Part shown: positions 7,609 through 14,981 of the stretch, in pieces
Numbering within the stretch: position 1 is the first letter of the stretch
Layout of the letters: every line of letters begins with the position of its first letter
From: Deltaproteobacteria bacterium
GTDB taxonomy: Bacteria > Myxococcota > Myxococcia > Myxococcales > 40CM-4-68-19
Assembly (NCBI GenBank): GCA_005879315.1
Contig: VBLC01000060.1
Location: 1-62,012, forward strand
Reading direction: 5' to 3'
DNA length: 62,012 nt
The notes under the pieces: generated by a model
What the model was told of the DNA's origin: nothing
Databases searched by the model: none
The model's input: the letters and a program-made list of their open reading frames with translations, nothing else
Translations under genes and position numbers: made by a program

Positions 7609-8711
7609 GCCCGCTTCCTTTCGCGCTGGAGGAGAACGCTCTCGCGCGGGCGCTGCGCGCGCGGCGCGAGCCGTACATCGATCTGACGCTGTCGAATCCG
7701 ACCGCGGCCGGATTGCCGTACGAGGAGGAGAAGATCCTTGGTGCGCTCTCGCGGCGCGAGGTGCTGCGCTACCAGCCGCACCCCCGCGGCCTGCTCTCCG
7801 CGCGCGAGGCAGTGGCCGAGTTCTGCGGCGTCGACCCCGAGAGGATCGTGCTGACCTCGTCGACGAGCGAGGCCTATTCGCTCCTCTTCAAGTTGCTCTG
7901 CCAGCCCGGAGACGAAGTCCTCGCGCCCGAGCCGAGCTACCCGCTCTTCGCTTATCTCACTGCGCTGGAGTCGGTGCGGCTCGTCCCGTACCCGTTGCGC
8001 TGGGACGGTGAATGGCATCTCGATCCCGCTGCGCTGCGGTTGAGCGACCGGACGCGCGCCCTGCTCGTGGTCAGCCCGGGGAATCCGACGGGCGCGTATC
8101 TGAAGAAGGCGGAGCTCGCGCAGCTCGTGCGCTGTCCGCTCATCTGCGACGAAGTGTTCGCCGACTATCCCGTTGGCGACGACTCGCGCCGGGCGCGCAG
8201 CTGCGGCAACGATCGAGTCTTGACCTTCACCCTCTCGGGTCTCTCCAAGGTCGCGGGGCTCCCGCAGCTCAAGCTCGCCTGGTGCGCGGTCTCCGGACCG
8301 GGCGCGGAAGCGGCGCTGCACAAGCTCGAGCTGATCGCCGATACGTACCTCTCGGTGAACACGCCGGTGCAGGTGGCGGCGCGCGATCTGCTCGAGACCC
8401 GCCATTCCTTCCAGCGCGCGCTGCGCTCGCGGCTCGCCGCCAACCGCGCCGCGCTGCAGGGTGCGCGCCGGCCGGATGCGAGCTGGGACGTTCTCGGCAG
8501 TGAAGGCGGCTGGAGCGCGATCCTCTCCGTTCCGCGCTCGCGCAGCGAGGAGGAATGGGCGCTCGCGCTACTCGAGGCGGGCGCGCTTGCGCATCCAGGC
8601 TACTTCTTCGATTTCCCGCCCGGCTCTGGCGCGCATCTGGTGGTCTCGCTCCTGCCGGAGCCCGCCGAGTTCGCACGCGGAGTGCAGATCCTCGCCCGCA
8701 CGCTCGGCTAG
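7605..8711 (+). CDS. Pyridoxal-phosphate aminotransferase, class I/II (second copy)
   Basis: A 368-residue fold-type I aminotransferase. LSNPTAAGLPY near the N-terminus, SPGNPTGAYL at about 157-166, CDEVFADYP and the PLP lysine K215 in LSGLSKVAGLPQLKLAW are visible. The start is taken as TTG at 7605-7607 overlapping the DUF3052 stop (TTGA). No closer in-frame ATG keeps the N-terminal helix, but the start remains uncertain. It is only distantly similar to the aminotransferase at 763-1902. The SLSN/LSK pattern resembles alanine or valine-pyruvate type enzymes, but the substrate is not assignable. Confidence 0.85.
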   Translation: MSPLPFALEENALARALRARREPYIDLTLSNPTAAGLPYEEEKILGALSRREVLRYQPHPRGLLSAREAVAEFCGVDPERIVLTSSTSEAYSLLFKLLCQPGDEVLAPEPSYPLFAYLTALESVRLVPYPLRWDGEWHLDPAALRLSDRTRALLVVSPGNPTGAYLKKAELAQLVRCPLICDEVFADYPVGDDSRRARSCGNDRVLTFTLSGLSKVAGLPQLKLAWCAVSGPGAEAALHKLELIADTYLSVNTPVQVAARDLLETRHSFQRALRSRLAANRAALQGARRPDASWDVLGSEGGWSAILSVPRSRSEEEWALALLEAGALAHPGYFFDFPPGSGAHLVVSLLPEPAEFARGVQILARTLG

Positions 8712-8753
8712 GCCTGCTATCAATTAGCGCAGATTTGCCCTGCCGTGCTCGTG

Positions 8754-8986
8754 CTCCTGCTCGTTTTGGTGCTCGGGTATCGTTCCCGTTCGGTGCTCGG
8801 GGCTTGCTCGCGGGCGATGGCCTCACTATGCGCTGCTGACCTGCGTGGTTACGCGCCATCACCCGAATCAGCACGAGCAGGAGCTCGACATCGGCCACGA
8901 AAAGAACCACCAGCACAAGCTCGACAGTCGGGCACAAAAAGGAGCACCAGCACGAGCTCGAAATCGAGCACCAAAACGAGCACGAG
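8754..8986. repeat. Long inverted repeat in a convergent intergenic region
   Basis: The arm at 8754-8775 is the reverse complement of 8965-8986 with one mismatch in 22 bp (core TGCTCGTTTTGGTGCTCG). The arms are 189 bp apart, and the right arm lies inside the dispersed repeat unit at 8859-8996. The 8712-9016 gap between the second aminotransferase and the GDT1-like gene holds no convincing gene. Confidence 0.7.
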
Positions 8987-8996
8987 AACGACCACG
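8859..8996 (+). repeat. Dispersed intergenic repeat, copy 1
   Basis: This copy begins TCACCCGAATCAG and ends GAGAACGACCACG, exactly as the copy at 53503-53603 does. The interior is built from GAGCACGAGCTCGA-like words and is 37 bp longer here through internal duplication. It lies between two convergent genes. Open frames across it (VLVL/ELV-rich peptides) are low complexity and not credible genes. A related inverted copy lies at 18308-18379. Confidence 0.75.
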
Positions 8997-9016
8997 GCTG
9001 TTGATCAGCATTGCAG

Positions 9017-9571
9017 TCAATAGAGCGCGCTGACCAGAGCAAAAACGCAGAAGAGCGCGCCAGCCGCCTTGCGCAGCACCCGCCGCGGCAACCGCGTGCC
9101 GAGCGCATTTCCCAGCGCGACCGCAATGACGGCCACGCTCCAGAGCGCCAGCGTCGCGCCGATGAAGACCGACCAGGGCGAGCCGAAGCGCGCCATCAGC
9201 GCCACCGTGCCGAGCTGCGTGGCATCGCCGATCTCGGCGACGAACACCAGCGCGAACGCCGCTGCCACCGCTCCCTTGCCTTCGATGGGCCGCAGCTCCT
9301 CGGGGTGCTCCTCGCGGAAGAAGAGGAGGAGTCCGAAGAAGAGCAGGATTCCCGCAGCGCCCCAGCGCAAGACCTGCTGCGGCAGCCGGACCGCGAGCGA
9401 TCCCAGCGCGAGCGCGACCAGCCCCTGCGCGAGGAAGGCGGCCCAGGCGCCGAGCAGTACCGGCAGGGGGCCGCTGCGGGTGGAGAGCAAGAGCACCGTA
9501 TAGGCCGTCTTGTCGACCAGCTCGGCGAGGAAGATGAGGAAGAAGCTGGTGCCGAGGGCGCGCCAGTCCAT
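9017..9571 (-). CDS. TMEM165/GDT1 (UPF0016)-family membrane protein, likely Mn/Ca transporter
   Basis: A 184-residue membrane protein with six predicted helices in two halves, as in the GDT1 family of divalent cation/proton exchangers. Each half should carry an E-x-G-D-(K/R)-(T/S) motif. Here the first reads ELVDKT (17-22) and the second EIGDAT (113-118), both slightly off consensus. The ATG at 9571 (MDWRALGTSFFLIFLAE) is preferred over the upstream ATG at 9625, because that extension is polar and crosses the operator region. It is divergent from a Fur-family regulator whose palindrome it shares, suggesting metal-dependent expression. Manganese export is a guess from bacterial relatives. Confidence 0.8.
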   Translation of the reverse strand: MDWRALGTSFFLIFLAELVDKTAYTVLLLSTRSGPLPVLLGAWAAFLAQGLVALALGSLAVRLPQQVLRWGAAGILLFFGLLLFFREEHPEELRPIEGKGAVAAAFALVFVAEIGDATQLGTVALMARFGSPWSVFIGATLALWSVAVIAVALGNALGTRLPRRVLRKAAGALFCVFALVSALY

Positions 9572-9603
9572 CGCGTCTCTCTGCGCAAGAGCCGTGGAGC
9601 ATG

Positions 9604-9619
9604 CAAGAGAAATCTCTTG
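9604..9619. promoter_or_regulatory. Inverted repeat beside the Fur-type palindrome
   Basis: The sequence CAAGAGA-AA-TCTCTTG is a perfect 7-2-7 palindrome. It can be extended outward to GCAT...ATGC with a single bulged base. It sits in the predicted spacer of the leftward promoter for the GDT1-like gene and touches the Fur-type palindrome at 9620. Confidence 0.5.
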
Positions 9620-9636
9620 ATGCAACTGCGTTGCAT
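9620..9636. promoter_or_regulatory. Putative Fur-family operator between divergent promoters
   Basis: ATGCAAC-TGC-GTTGCAT is a perfect 7-3-7 palindrome. Its right half gives TTGCAT (9631-9636), a -35-like hexamer followed after 17 bp by TAGAGG (9654-9659) for the regulator gene. Its left half gives the same TTGCAT on the minus strand, followed after 16 bp by CATGCT (9603-9598) for the GDT1-like gene. A repressor bound here would block both promoters. The regulator encoded at 9667 is the obvious candidate. Confidence 0.6.
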
Positions 9637-9666
9637 TTGCGGCGGCTCTCGGCTAGAGGGTCGGCC

Positions 9667-10095
9667 ATGAAGTTCTCCCGCAAGGCCGAGGCGGCTCTGC
9701 GGCGCCGGGGCGGGCGGATGACGCGCGCGCGGCGGGCGCTGCTCGAGCTGATCGAGAAGTCGCCGCGTCCGCTCGCTCCTCGCCAGCTGCACCGCGAGCT
9801 GCGGCGCGCTGGCGTGCGCGTCGATCTCGTCTCGGTCTACCGCAACGTCGCCGCGCTGCTCGAGCTGGGCCTGCTCCATCGCGTCCTCGGGTCCACCGCC
9901 GTGCGCCCCTGCGCCGAAGGCGAGCGCCCGGCGCGCTGCCACCACGCCGTCGTCTGCACCGCCTGCGGCAGCGCTCGCGAGTTTCATTCGCTGGCGCTGG
10001 AGCGCGCGCTCGGCGAGGTGCGGCGCGCCACCCGCTATCGCATCAGCGGCCATCTCCTCGAATTGCGCGGGCTCTGCGAGAGTTGCCGGAGCTGA
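9667..10095 (+). CDS. Fur-family metalloregulator (Zur/Mur/Nur type undetermined)
   Basis: A 142-residue Fur-superfamily repressor. The winged-helix domain (about 1-80) contains the recognition-helix segment DLVSVYRNVAALLELGLLHR. The C-terminal domain carries CHHAVVCTACG (H92, H93, C97, C100) and a terminal CESC (C137, C140), the paired CxxC structural zinc site of the family. The start is ATG at 9667, about 7 nt after a -10-like TAGAGG. The next gene, a ZIP-type transporter fusion, starts inside its stop codon (TGATG), so they form an operon. Context favours zinc or another divalent metal over iron, but the specificity is not proven. Confidence 0.88.
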   Translation: MKFSRKAEAALRRRGGRMTRARRALLELIEKSPRPLAPRQLHRELRRAGVRVDLVSVYRNVAALLELGLLHRVLGSTAVRPCAEGERPARCHHAVVCTACGSAREFHSLALERALGEVRRATRYRISGHLLELRGLCESCRS

Positions 10096-11588
10096 TGATG
10101 CTGCGGGCCGCCGGCCTCGCTGCTTTTTCCGCGCTGCTCGGCGGCGGCCTGGCGCTGGCGGCGCGGCGGCATCCGGCTCTCTTGGAGCGGACCCGCACCT
10201 TCGCCTTCGCCGCGGCGGCGGGAGTGGTCGCCTTCCATCTGCTCCCCGAGTTGCTGCCCGATCAGGGTGTGGTCGCGCTTCTCTGGATGGCCGCAGGATT
10301 CGCGCTGCCGTGGATTCTCGAAGTCGCCGCGCGCGCCGTCGGCCCTGGCCTCCTCGAGAGGAGCGGCTTCTCCGGCCTGCGGGTGGCGGCCGAGATCGGT
10401 TTCGCCGCGCTCCTCTTCCATTCCGTCGTCGAGGGGCTCGCGCTCGTCGCCGCCCTGGCGCGGCCGCGAGGGCAGGCCGATCTGGAGATCGCGCTCGTGG
10501 CCCACCACGCGCCGCTCACCGCGGCGGTCGTGCTGCCTTTCCTCGATCTGAAGGGACCTCGTTCGGCGGCGGCGCGGTCGCTGATGGTCGCCGCGGCAGG
10601 TCTCTTGGGCGCTGCGCTGAGCGGCGTCGTGCCCGGCCTCGCCGAAGGCGCTTTGTTGCAGAAGGCGACTGCGGTCACCGCCGGCGCGCTGCTGCACGTC
10701 GTGGCCGACGAGATCCGCACGCAGCGATTCGGCTCGCGCTGGGAGCGCGCCGCCGACCTGGGCGCCTGCGCCGTCGGCCTGCTGGTGGCGGGCGTGGGCG
10801 CGTTCCTCCATCTGCGCGACGGCCGCGAAACAGCGCCGCTGGTCGAGTTCATCCGCGTTCTGGCGGGAATTGCGCTCTCCTCTGCTCCGGCGCTGCTCTT
10901 CGGCGCAGCGGGAGGCGCGCTGCTGGCGGCGCGCGGGGTGGCCTCGCCGCTGCAGCGGGTCGATGCATTCCTGCTCGCCCTCGTCCTGCTCGGCCCCGCG
11001 GCGGCTCTTGCCCTCCTTCTGCTCGCCATTTTCCTCCGCGGCGGCCGCTCCACTGCGGGGGCGCGACCCTCTGCGCCGGCGGCGATGATCGGCGGGATCC
11101 GCGATCGCGCGCCGGCGTTGCTGGCGCTTTTGCTGGTCGCCGCTGGCCTCGAGGTTTCTGCGGCCCGGCTCGATCTGCATTCCGCCACCGGCTGGCTTCT
11201 CCTTGCGGCGCTCGGACTCTGCTCGCGCCTGGACGAGGCCGGCGCTGTGGCCGTCGCGGGAGTGCTGGTCCACAAAGGGCTCGATCCTGCCTTCGCGGTC
11301 GCGCTGCTCGCGGTCGGGCCGGCCACGCGAGCCGCGCCGCTGCGGGCGCTGCTCTCCACCGCCGTTGCCCTCGCCGCCGGCTCGCTGCTCTCGTTCTCCC
11401 GCCTTCTCGCCGGCGCCGGGCAGGGCGCCTTCTCGGAGGTGCACGAACCGATCACGGCGCAGCTGGCCGGCTCGCCCCTCGCCGCGGCGGCCGCGGCGGT
11501 GCTTGTCGCCCTCGCGCTCGGCACGCTCTGGACCGCGGGAGTGCGCGGCTGGTTCGCGCCGCTCCGTCACGGCCCGCGCGCGGCGTGA
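10095..11588 (+). CDS. ZIP-like metal transporter fused to a YraQ/ArsP-like permease domain
   Basis: A 497-residue polytopic membrane protein. The N-terminal half (about 1-245) reads as a ZIP transporter: H48 and E52 in FHLLPE, H109 and E113 in LFHSVVEGLAL, H137-H138 in VAHHAPLTAAVV and H201, D205, E206 in LLHVVADEI. The second half (about 250-497) has further helices, with LCSRLDEAGAVAVAGVLVHKG followed by AVALLAVGPATRAAP, resembling the repeat region of YraQ/ArsP-type permeases. The ATG at 10095 overlaps the regulator stop. The 3' end overlaps the convergent gene by 22 bp. The ZIP half is fairly secure; the second half is a weaker call. Confidence 0.72.
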   Translation: MMLRAAGLAAFSALLGGGLALAARRHPALLERTRTFAFAAAAGVVAFHLLPELLPDQGVVALLWMAAGFALPWILEVAARAVGPGLLERSGFSGLRVAAEIGFAALLFHSVVEGLALVAALARPRGQADLEIALVAHHAPLTAAVVLPFLDLKGPRSAAARSLMVAAAGLLGAALSGVVPGLAEGALLQKATAVTAGALLHVVADEIRTQRFGSRWERAADLGACAVGLLVAGVGAFLHLRDGRETAPLVEFIRVLAGIALSSAPALLFGAAGGALLAARGVASPLQRVDAFLLALVLLGPAAALALLLLAIFLRGGRSTAGARPSAPAAMIGGIRDRAPALLALLLVAAGLEVSAARLDLHSATGWLLLAALGLCSRLDEAGAVAVAGVLVHKGLDPAFAVALLAVGPATRAAPLRALLSTAVALAAGSLLSFSRLLAGAGQGAFSEVHEPITAQLAGSPLAAAAAAVLVALALGTLWTAGVRGWFAPLRHGPRAA

Positions 11589-12988
11589 ACCTGCAGCCGG
11601 CGCGCGGCGAAGCGCGCCTCGGCGCTCTGCGGATGGCGCTCGATCAGCTCGGCGAGGATCTTGTCGGACGTTGCCCGGTCGCCGAGGTTCTCCTCGTAGA
11701 TGCGCGCCGTCTGCAAGAAGGCGTGCGGCGCGAGCGGGCCTTCGGGCGCGATCTCCACTGCGCGGCGCAAGGCGAGAATCGCGAGCTGGCCGTGTCCGCG
11801 CTGCAGGCAGGCTTTGCTCAGCTCGATCCACGCCTGCGCCGAGAGCGCCGCGGGCGGCACTTCCTTTCCCGCTCTCCGCAGCACCTCCACCGCGCCTTCG
11901 ACGTCGCTCGAAGTCACCCTGCGCGCGAGCGCGAGCGCCGGTGGCATCGATTCCGCCTCGTGCGGCAACTCGATCTCCGCTAGAACGGGCGCAGGCGCGA
12001 CGGAAGCCGACCCGGCCATCTCCGGCTGCGCTTCTTGCTGCGGCTCGGGTTGCAGCTCGTCCAAGACCGGCACGAGATATTGTTCTTCGCCGCCGTAGCC
12101 GAGCTCGTCGCCGCGGGCGCGCACGAGAAGGCCGAGGGCGCGAAAGAGCATCAGCGGCGGATAGAGCAGGATGGTGTACTGAACCACGCCAGGCATCGCC
12201 ACCGTGCGATCGACGAAGAGCAGCAGGGAAAGCAGGGCCGACTCGCCGAGCGAGATGGCGAGAGCGAAGCCGGCGATCAGGACATAGTCGCGGCCCAGCT
12301 TGAGGGCATAGCCGATCACCACCAGCGGATTGAGCAGGTAGCGCAGCGGCGCGCCCAGCGCTCCCGCGAGGAGCGCCATGGGAAAGAGGAACGTGCCGAC
12401 GAGCAGCAGCAGCAGCACCACCGCCGCTTCCGGCCCGGTGGGCTGCAGCAGATCGCCGTTCCGGAAAAAGCTGCCGCGGCGGAAGACCACGTAGGCCACC
12501 ACCGGCCCGAAGGCCCAGATGCTGGCAAAGGCCGCGCGAATGACGGGGCCGAGGATGTCCTCGAAGAATCCGCGGAAGTCCCCGGGCGCGTGGAAGGTGT
12601 CCTCGCCGCGCGCCGTGCTGGTGGTGACGTGAAAGAGAGTCGCCAGGACCAGGCCTTCGGCGAGCAGCGTGCCCAGCGCGCCCGTGCCGATGATCCAGAG
12701 CACCAGGGCGCAGGCGACCGAGGTGAGGAAGCCCTCCTTGTGGAAGGGCCAGCGCACGGCCTCTCTCAATGTCTGCACGGTGAAGGGATTCTTCAGCGCC
12801 CGCCGCACGCGGATGTCGGTCGCCGCGCCGCCGCACAGCTTGCAGACGGCGATGCGGCCGTAGCCGGCGGCGCGCGAGACCGCGCACTGCCGGCAGAGCG
12901 CGGAGCCGCAGGTGCTGCAGCGCCAGCCGGCCTCGGCCTCCGGATGCGTGCTGCAAGAGGGGCCGAGCATCGAGGAAGGCGAGCTCAT
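11567..12988 (-). CDS. Zinc-ribbon membrane protein with C-terminal TPR-like region
   Basis: A 473-residue protein in three parts. Residues about 10-55 hold a cysteine cluster (C12, H15, C24, C27, C32, C35, C49, C52), a B-box-like double zinc site. Residues about 85-310 hold several hydrophobic segments of a Yip1-like or DUF4013-like membrane domain. The last about 130 residues, after an acidic Pro/Gln linker, resemble tetratricopeptide helices (WIELSKACLQRGHGQLAILALRRAVEIAPEGP). The ATG at 12988 overlaps the rpiA stop (ATGA). Function unknown; such proteins are common in myxobacteria. Confidence 0.75.
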   Translation of the reverse strand: MSSPSSMLGPSCSTHPEAEAGWRCSTCGSALCRQCAVSRAAGYGRIAVCKLCGGAATDIRVRRALKNPFTVQTLREAVRWPFHKEGFLTSVACALVLWIIGTGALGTLLAEGLVLATLFHVTTSTARGEDTFHAPGDFRGFFEDILGPVIRAAFASIWAFGPVVAYVVFRRGSFFRNGDLLQPTGPEAAVVLLLLLVGTFLFPMALLAGALGAPLRYLLNPLVVIGYALKLGRDYVLIAGFALAISLGESALLSLLLFVDRTVAMPGVVQYTILLYPPLMLFRALGLLVRARGDELGYGGEEQYLVPVLDELQPEPQQEAQPEMAGSASVAPAPVLAEIELPHEAESMPPALALARRVTSSDVEGAVEVLRRAGKEVPPAALSAQAWIELSKACLQRGHGQLAILALRRAVEIAPEGPLAPHAFLQTARIYEENLGDRATSDKILAELIERHPQSAEARFAARRLQVHAARGP

Positions 12989-13641
12989 CCGAGGATGCGC
13001 ACGCCGGCCGTTCCGCCGACCACGACGGTCGGCGACAGATCGATGAAGAGCCCGTGATCGACGACGCCGGCGATGCTCTTCAGCGCGCGGTCGAGCGCGC
13101 GCACGTCCAACTCGCGCGGCAGCGGCGCATCGACGATGACGCCGCCGTTGTCGGAGAGCGGTCCTTCGCGCCGCGCGACGCCGGGCAGGATCTCGCCGAT
13201 GCGCAAGAGCGTCGATTTCCATCCGAAAGCGACCAGCTCGATGGGCAGGCCGCGGGTGGCGCCGAGGGCAGGCACGAGCTTCGCCTCCTCGATGACGATC
13301 ACCCGCCGCCGCGCCGCGAGCGCCACGATCTTCTCGCGCACGAGCGCGCCGCCGCCGCCCTTGAGCATCTGCCGTGCAGTGTCCACTTCGTCGGCGCCGT
13401 CGAGCACGAGGTCGAGCTGCGGCGTTTCCTCCAGGGTGGTCAGGGCGAGACCGAGGCGGCGGCAGAGGTCGGTGGTCTTCTGCGAAGTCGGTACGCCGCG
13501 CACCCGGATGCCCCTGTGCGCCAGCGCCTCGAGCGCCGCCGCCGCCCCTCGGCCGGTGCCGTAGCCGATGACCATCTGGTCTTCGACGAGCGCCGCCGCT
13601 TTTTCGCCCGCCGCCCGGCGCTGCGCCTCCGCCGCATCCAT
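12985..13641 (-). CDS. rpiA: Ribose-5-phosphate isomerase A
   Basis: A 218-residue enzyme interconverting ribose-5-phosphate and ribulose-5-phosphate. The N-terminal phosphate loop GYGTGRGAAAALEAL, DLVLDGADEVD with its catalytic Asp, the LKGGGGALVREKI lysine block and the C-terminal GVVDHGLFID are all present. The start is taken as ATG at 13641 because GAGGG lies 5 nt upstream. A GTG at 13653, overlapping the chrA stop, is an alternative. It sits between chrA and a zinc-ribbon gene and away from the pentose phosphate operon at 19-29 kb, whose non-oxidative branch it would complete. Confidence 0.94.
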   Translation of the reverse strand: MDAAEAQRRAAGEKAAALVEDQMVIGYGTGRGAAAALEALAHRGIRVRGVPTSQKTTDLCRRLGLALTTLEETPQLDLVLDGADEVDTARQMLKGGGGALVREKIVALAARRRVIVIEEAKLVPALGATRGLPIELVAFGWKSTLLRIGEILPGVARREGPLSDNGGVIVDAPLPRELDVRALDRALKSIAGVVDHGLFIDLSPTVVVGGTAGVRILG

Positions 13642-13649
13642 ATCCGCCC

Positions 13650-14960
13650 TCACAGTCCGAGGAACTTGAGCCCCAGCCGCACCACGCCTCCGACGGCGAG
13701 CATGAGCGCGGGGTTGATGTCGAAGCGCGAGAGCGTCAGGGCGACGACGACGGCGATGCCGATCTCCGCCTCGCCGTTGAGGGTGACGCCGAGGGCGATC
13801 ATCGCCGCGGCCATCAGCCCGAGAACCGCCGGCGTCAGGCCGCGCAGCGCCGCGCGCACCGGCCGGCGGGAGCGCAGCCGGTCGAGCCAGCTGCCGGCCA
13901 GCGCCACGAGCGCAAAGGGCGCGCTGAAGATGGCGATGGTGGCGACGACGGCGCCGAGCCAGCCGTGCAGGACATAGCCGATGAAGGTGGCGAGCAGGAG
14001 CACCGGGCCGGGCGTGAGCTTGCCGATGGCCACGGCGTCGGCGAACTGCCGATCGGTGAGCCAGCCCCGGTTCGCCATCACCGCTTTCAGGTGCGGGACG
14101 ATGGCGAAGCCGCCGCCGTACGATCCCAATCCGGTGCGGAAGAAGCTGACGAAGATGGTGACGAGCTCGGCGTCGATGCCGCTCGCGTGCACCAGCGCCG
14201 CGGCGAGGAGCAGGATGGTCCAGGCCGCCGTGCGCATCGTGCCCTCGGTGGGCGGAGGAGGCGGAGGCGTCGGCTGGGGTTCGCTGGTGGCCAGCGTCGC
14301 TCCTTCCTCCGGCAGCACCACCGGCGGCTCCACGTCCGTGCGCCTGCGCCGCAAGTGGGCCAGGCGCGCGCGCTTGGTTCCGAGATCGACCGCGATGCCG
14401 ACCGCAATGCTGGCGAGCGCGATCTCGCCGGGCGCCGCGTCGCCGATGACGCTGAAGAGCAGGGCGGCCGCCGCCAGCGCCATCTGCCAGATGCGGGCCA
14501 CGGCCGTCTTGGCCATCTTCAGGGTGATGGCGGCGATGATCCCCACCACCGCGCCGTTGAATCCGCCCAGCAAGGTGTCGACGTCGGGACTCTTGCCGAA
14601 ATGCGTGTAGAGCACGGCCAGCGCCATCACCGCGGCGAATCCCGGCAGCACGAATCCGCTGTACCCGAGCAGTGCGCCGCGCACGCCGCCGAAGCGCAGG
14701 CCGATGTACGCCAGCGCGTTGGCGGCCGCGCCGCCCGGCAGCATCTGGGAAACGGCCACGGCGTTGTCGAACTCCTTCTCGGTGAGCCAGCGCTTGCGCT
14801 CCACCGTGACGGAGCGGATGGAGGCGAGCACGGAAAGCCCGCCGCCGAATCCGATCGCGCCGAGATAGAGCGACGCGTTGAAGTACTCGCCCAGCGAGCG
14901 GGGACGGCTGCGCGCAGGCAGCGCGGCGGGAAGCGAGGGAGCGTGGCCGTCCATGCCCAT
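13650..14960 (-). CDS. chrA: Chromate transporter, long-chain CHR family
   Basis: A 436-residue membrane protein with two homologous CHR halves. The halves carry GAIGFGGGLSVLASI and GSYGGGFAIVPHL, and each is followed by the matching MLPGGAAANALA / LTPGPVLLLATF block. A linker rich in Pro (about 205-230) joins them. Family members export chromate, probably in exchange for protons or sulfate, but many have unproven substrates. ATG codons occur at 14960 and 14954. A TATACT -10-like box (14968-14963) ends just upstream, so the second ATG could be a near-leaderless start. It is divergent from rapA with only 21 bp between. Confidence 0.88.
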   Translation of the reverse strand: MGMDGHAPSLPAALPARSRPRSLGEYFNASLYLGAIGFGGGLSVLASIRSVTVERKRWLTEKEFDNAVAVSQMLPGGAAANALAYIGLRFGGVRGALLGYSGFVLPGFAAVMALAVLYTHFGKSPDVDTLLGGFNGAVVGIIAAITLKMAKTAVARIWQMALAAAALLFSVIGDAAPGEIALASIAVGIAVDLGTKRARLAHLRRRRTDVEPPVVLPEEGATLATSEPQPTPPPPPPTEGTMRTAAWTILLLAAALVHASGIDAELVTIFVSFFRTGLGSYGGGFAIVPHLKAVMANRGWLTDRQFADAVAIGKLTPGPVLLLATFIGYVLHGWLGAVVATIAIFSAPFALVALAGSWLDRLRSRRPVRAALRGLTPAVLGLMAAAMIALGVTLNGEAEIGIAVVVALTLSRFDINPALMLAVGGVVRLGLKFLGL

Positions 14961-14981
14961 CCAGTATAGAAGGTTCCGCCG

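Noticed and set aside
8712-9016. CRISPR-like array from repeated GAGCACGAGCTCG words
   Set aside because: The repeats are imperfect, contiguous and without regular unique spacers; no cas genes are near.
9572-9625. Upstream ATG (9625) for the GDT1-like gene
   Set aside because: It would add a polar stretch before the first membrane helix and place the operator and leftward promoter inside the coding region.
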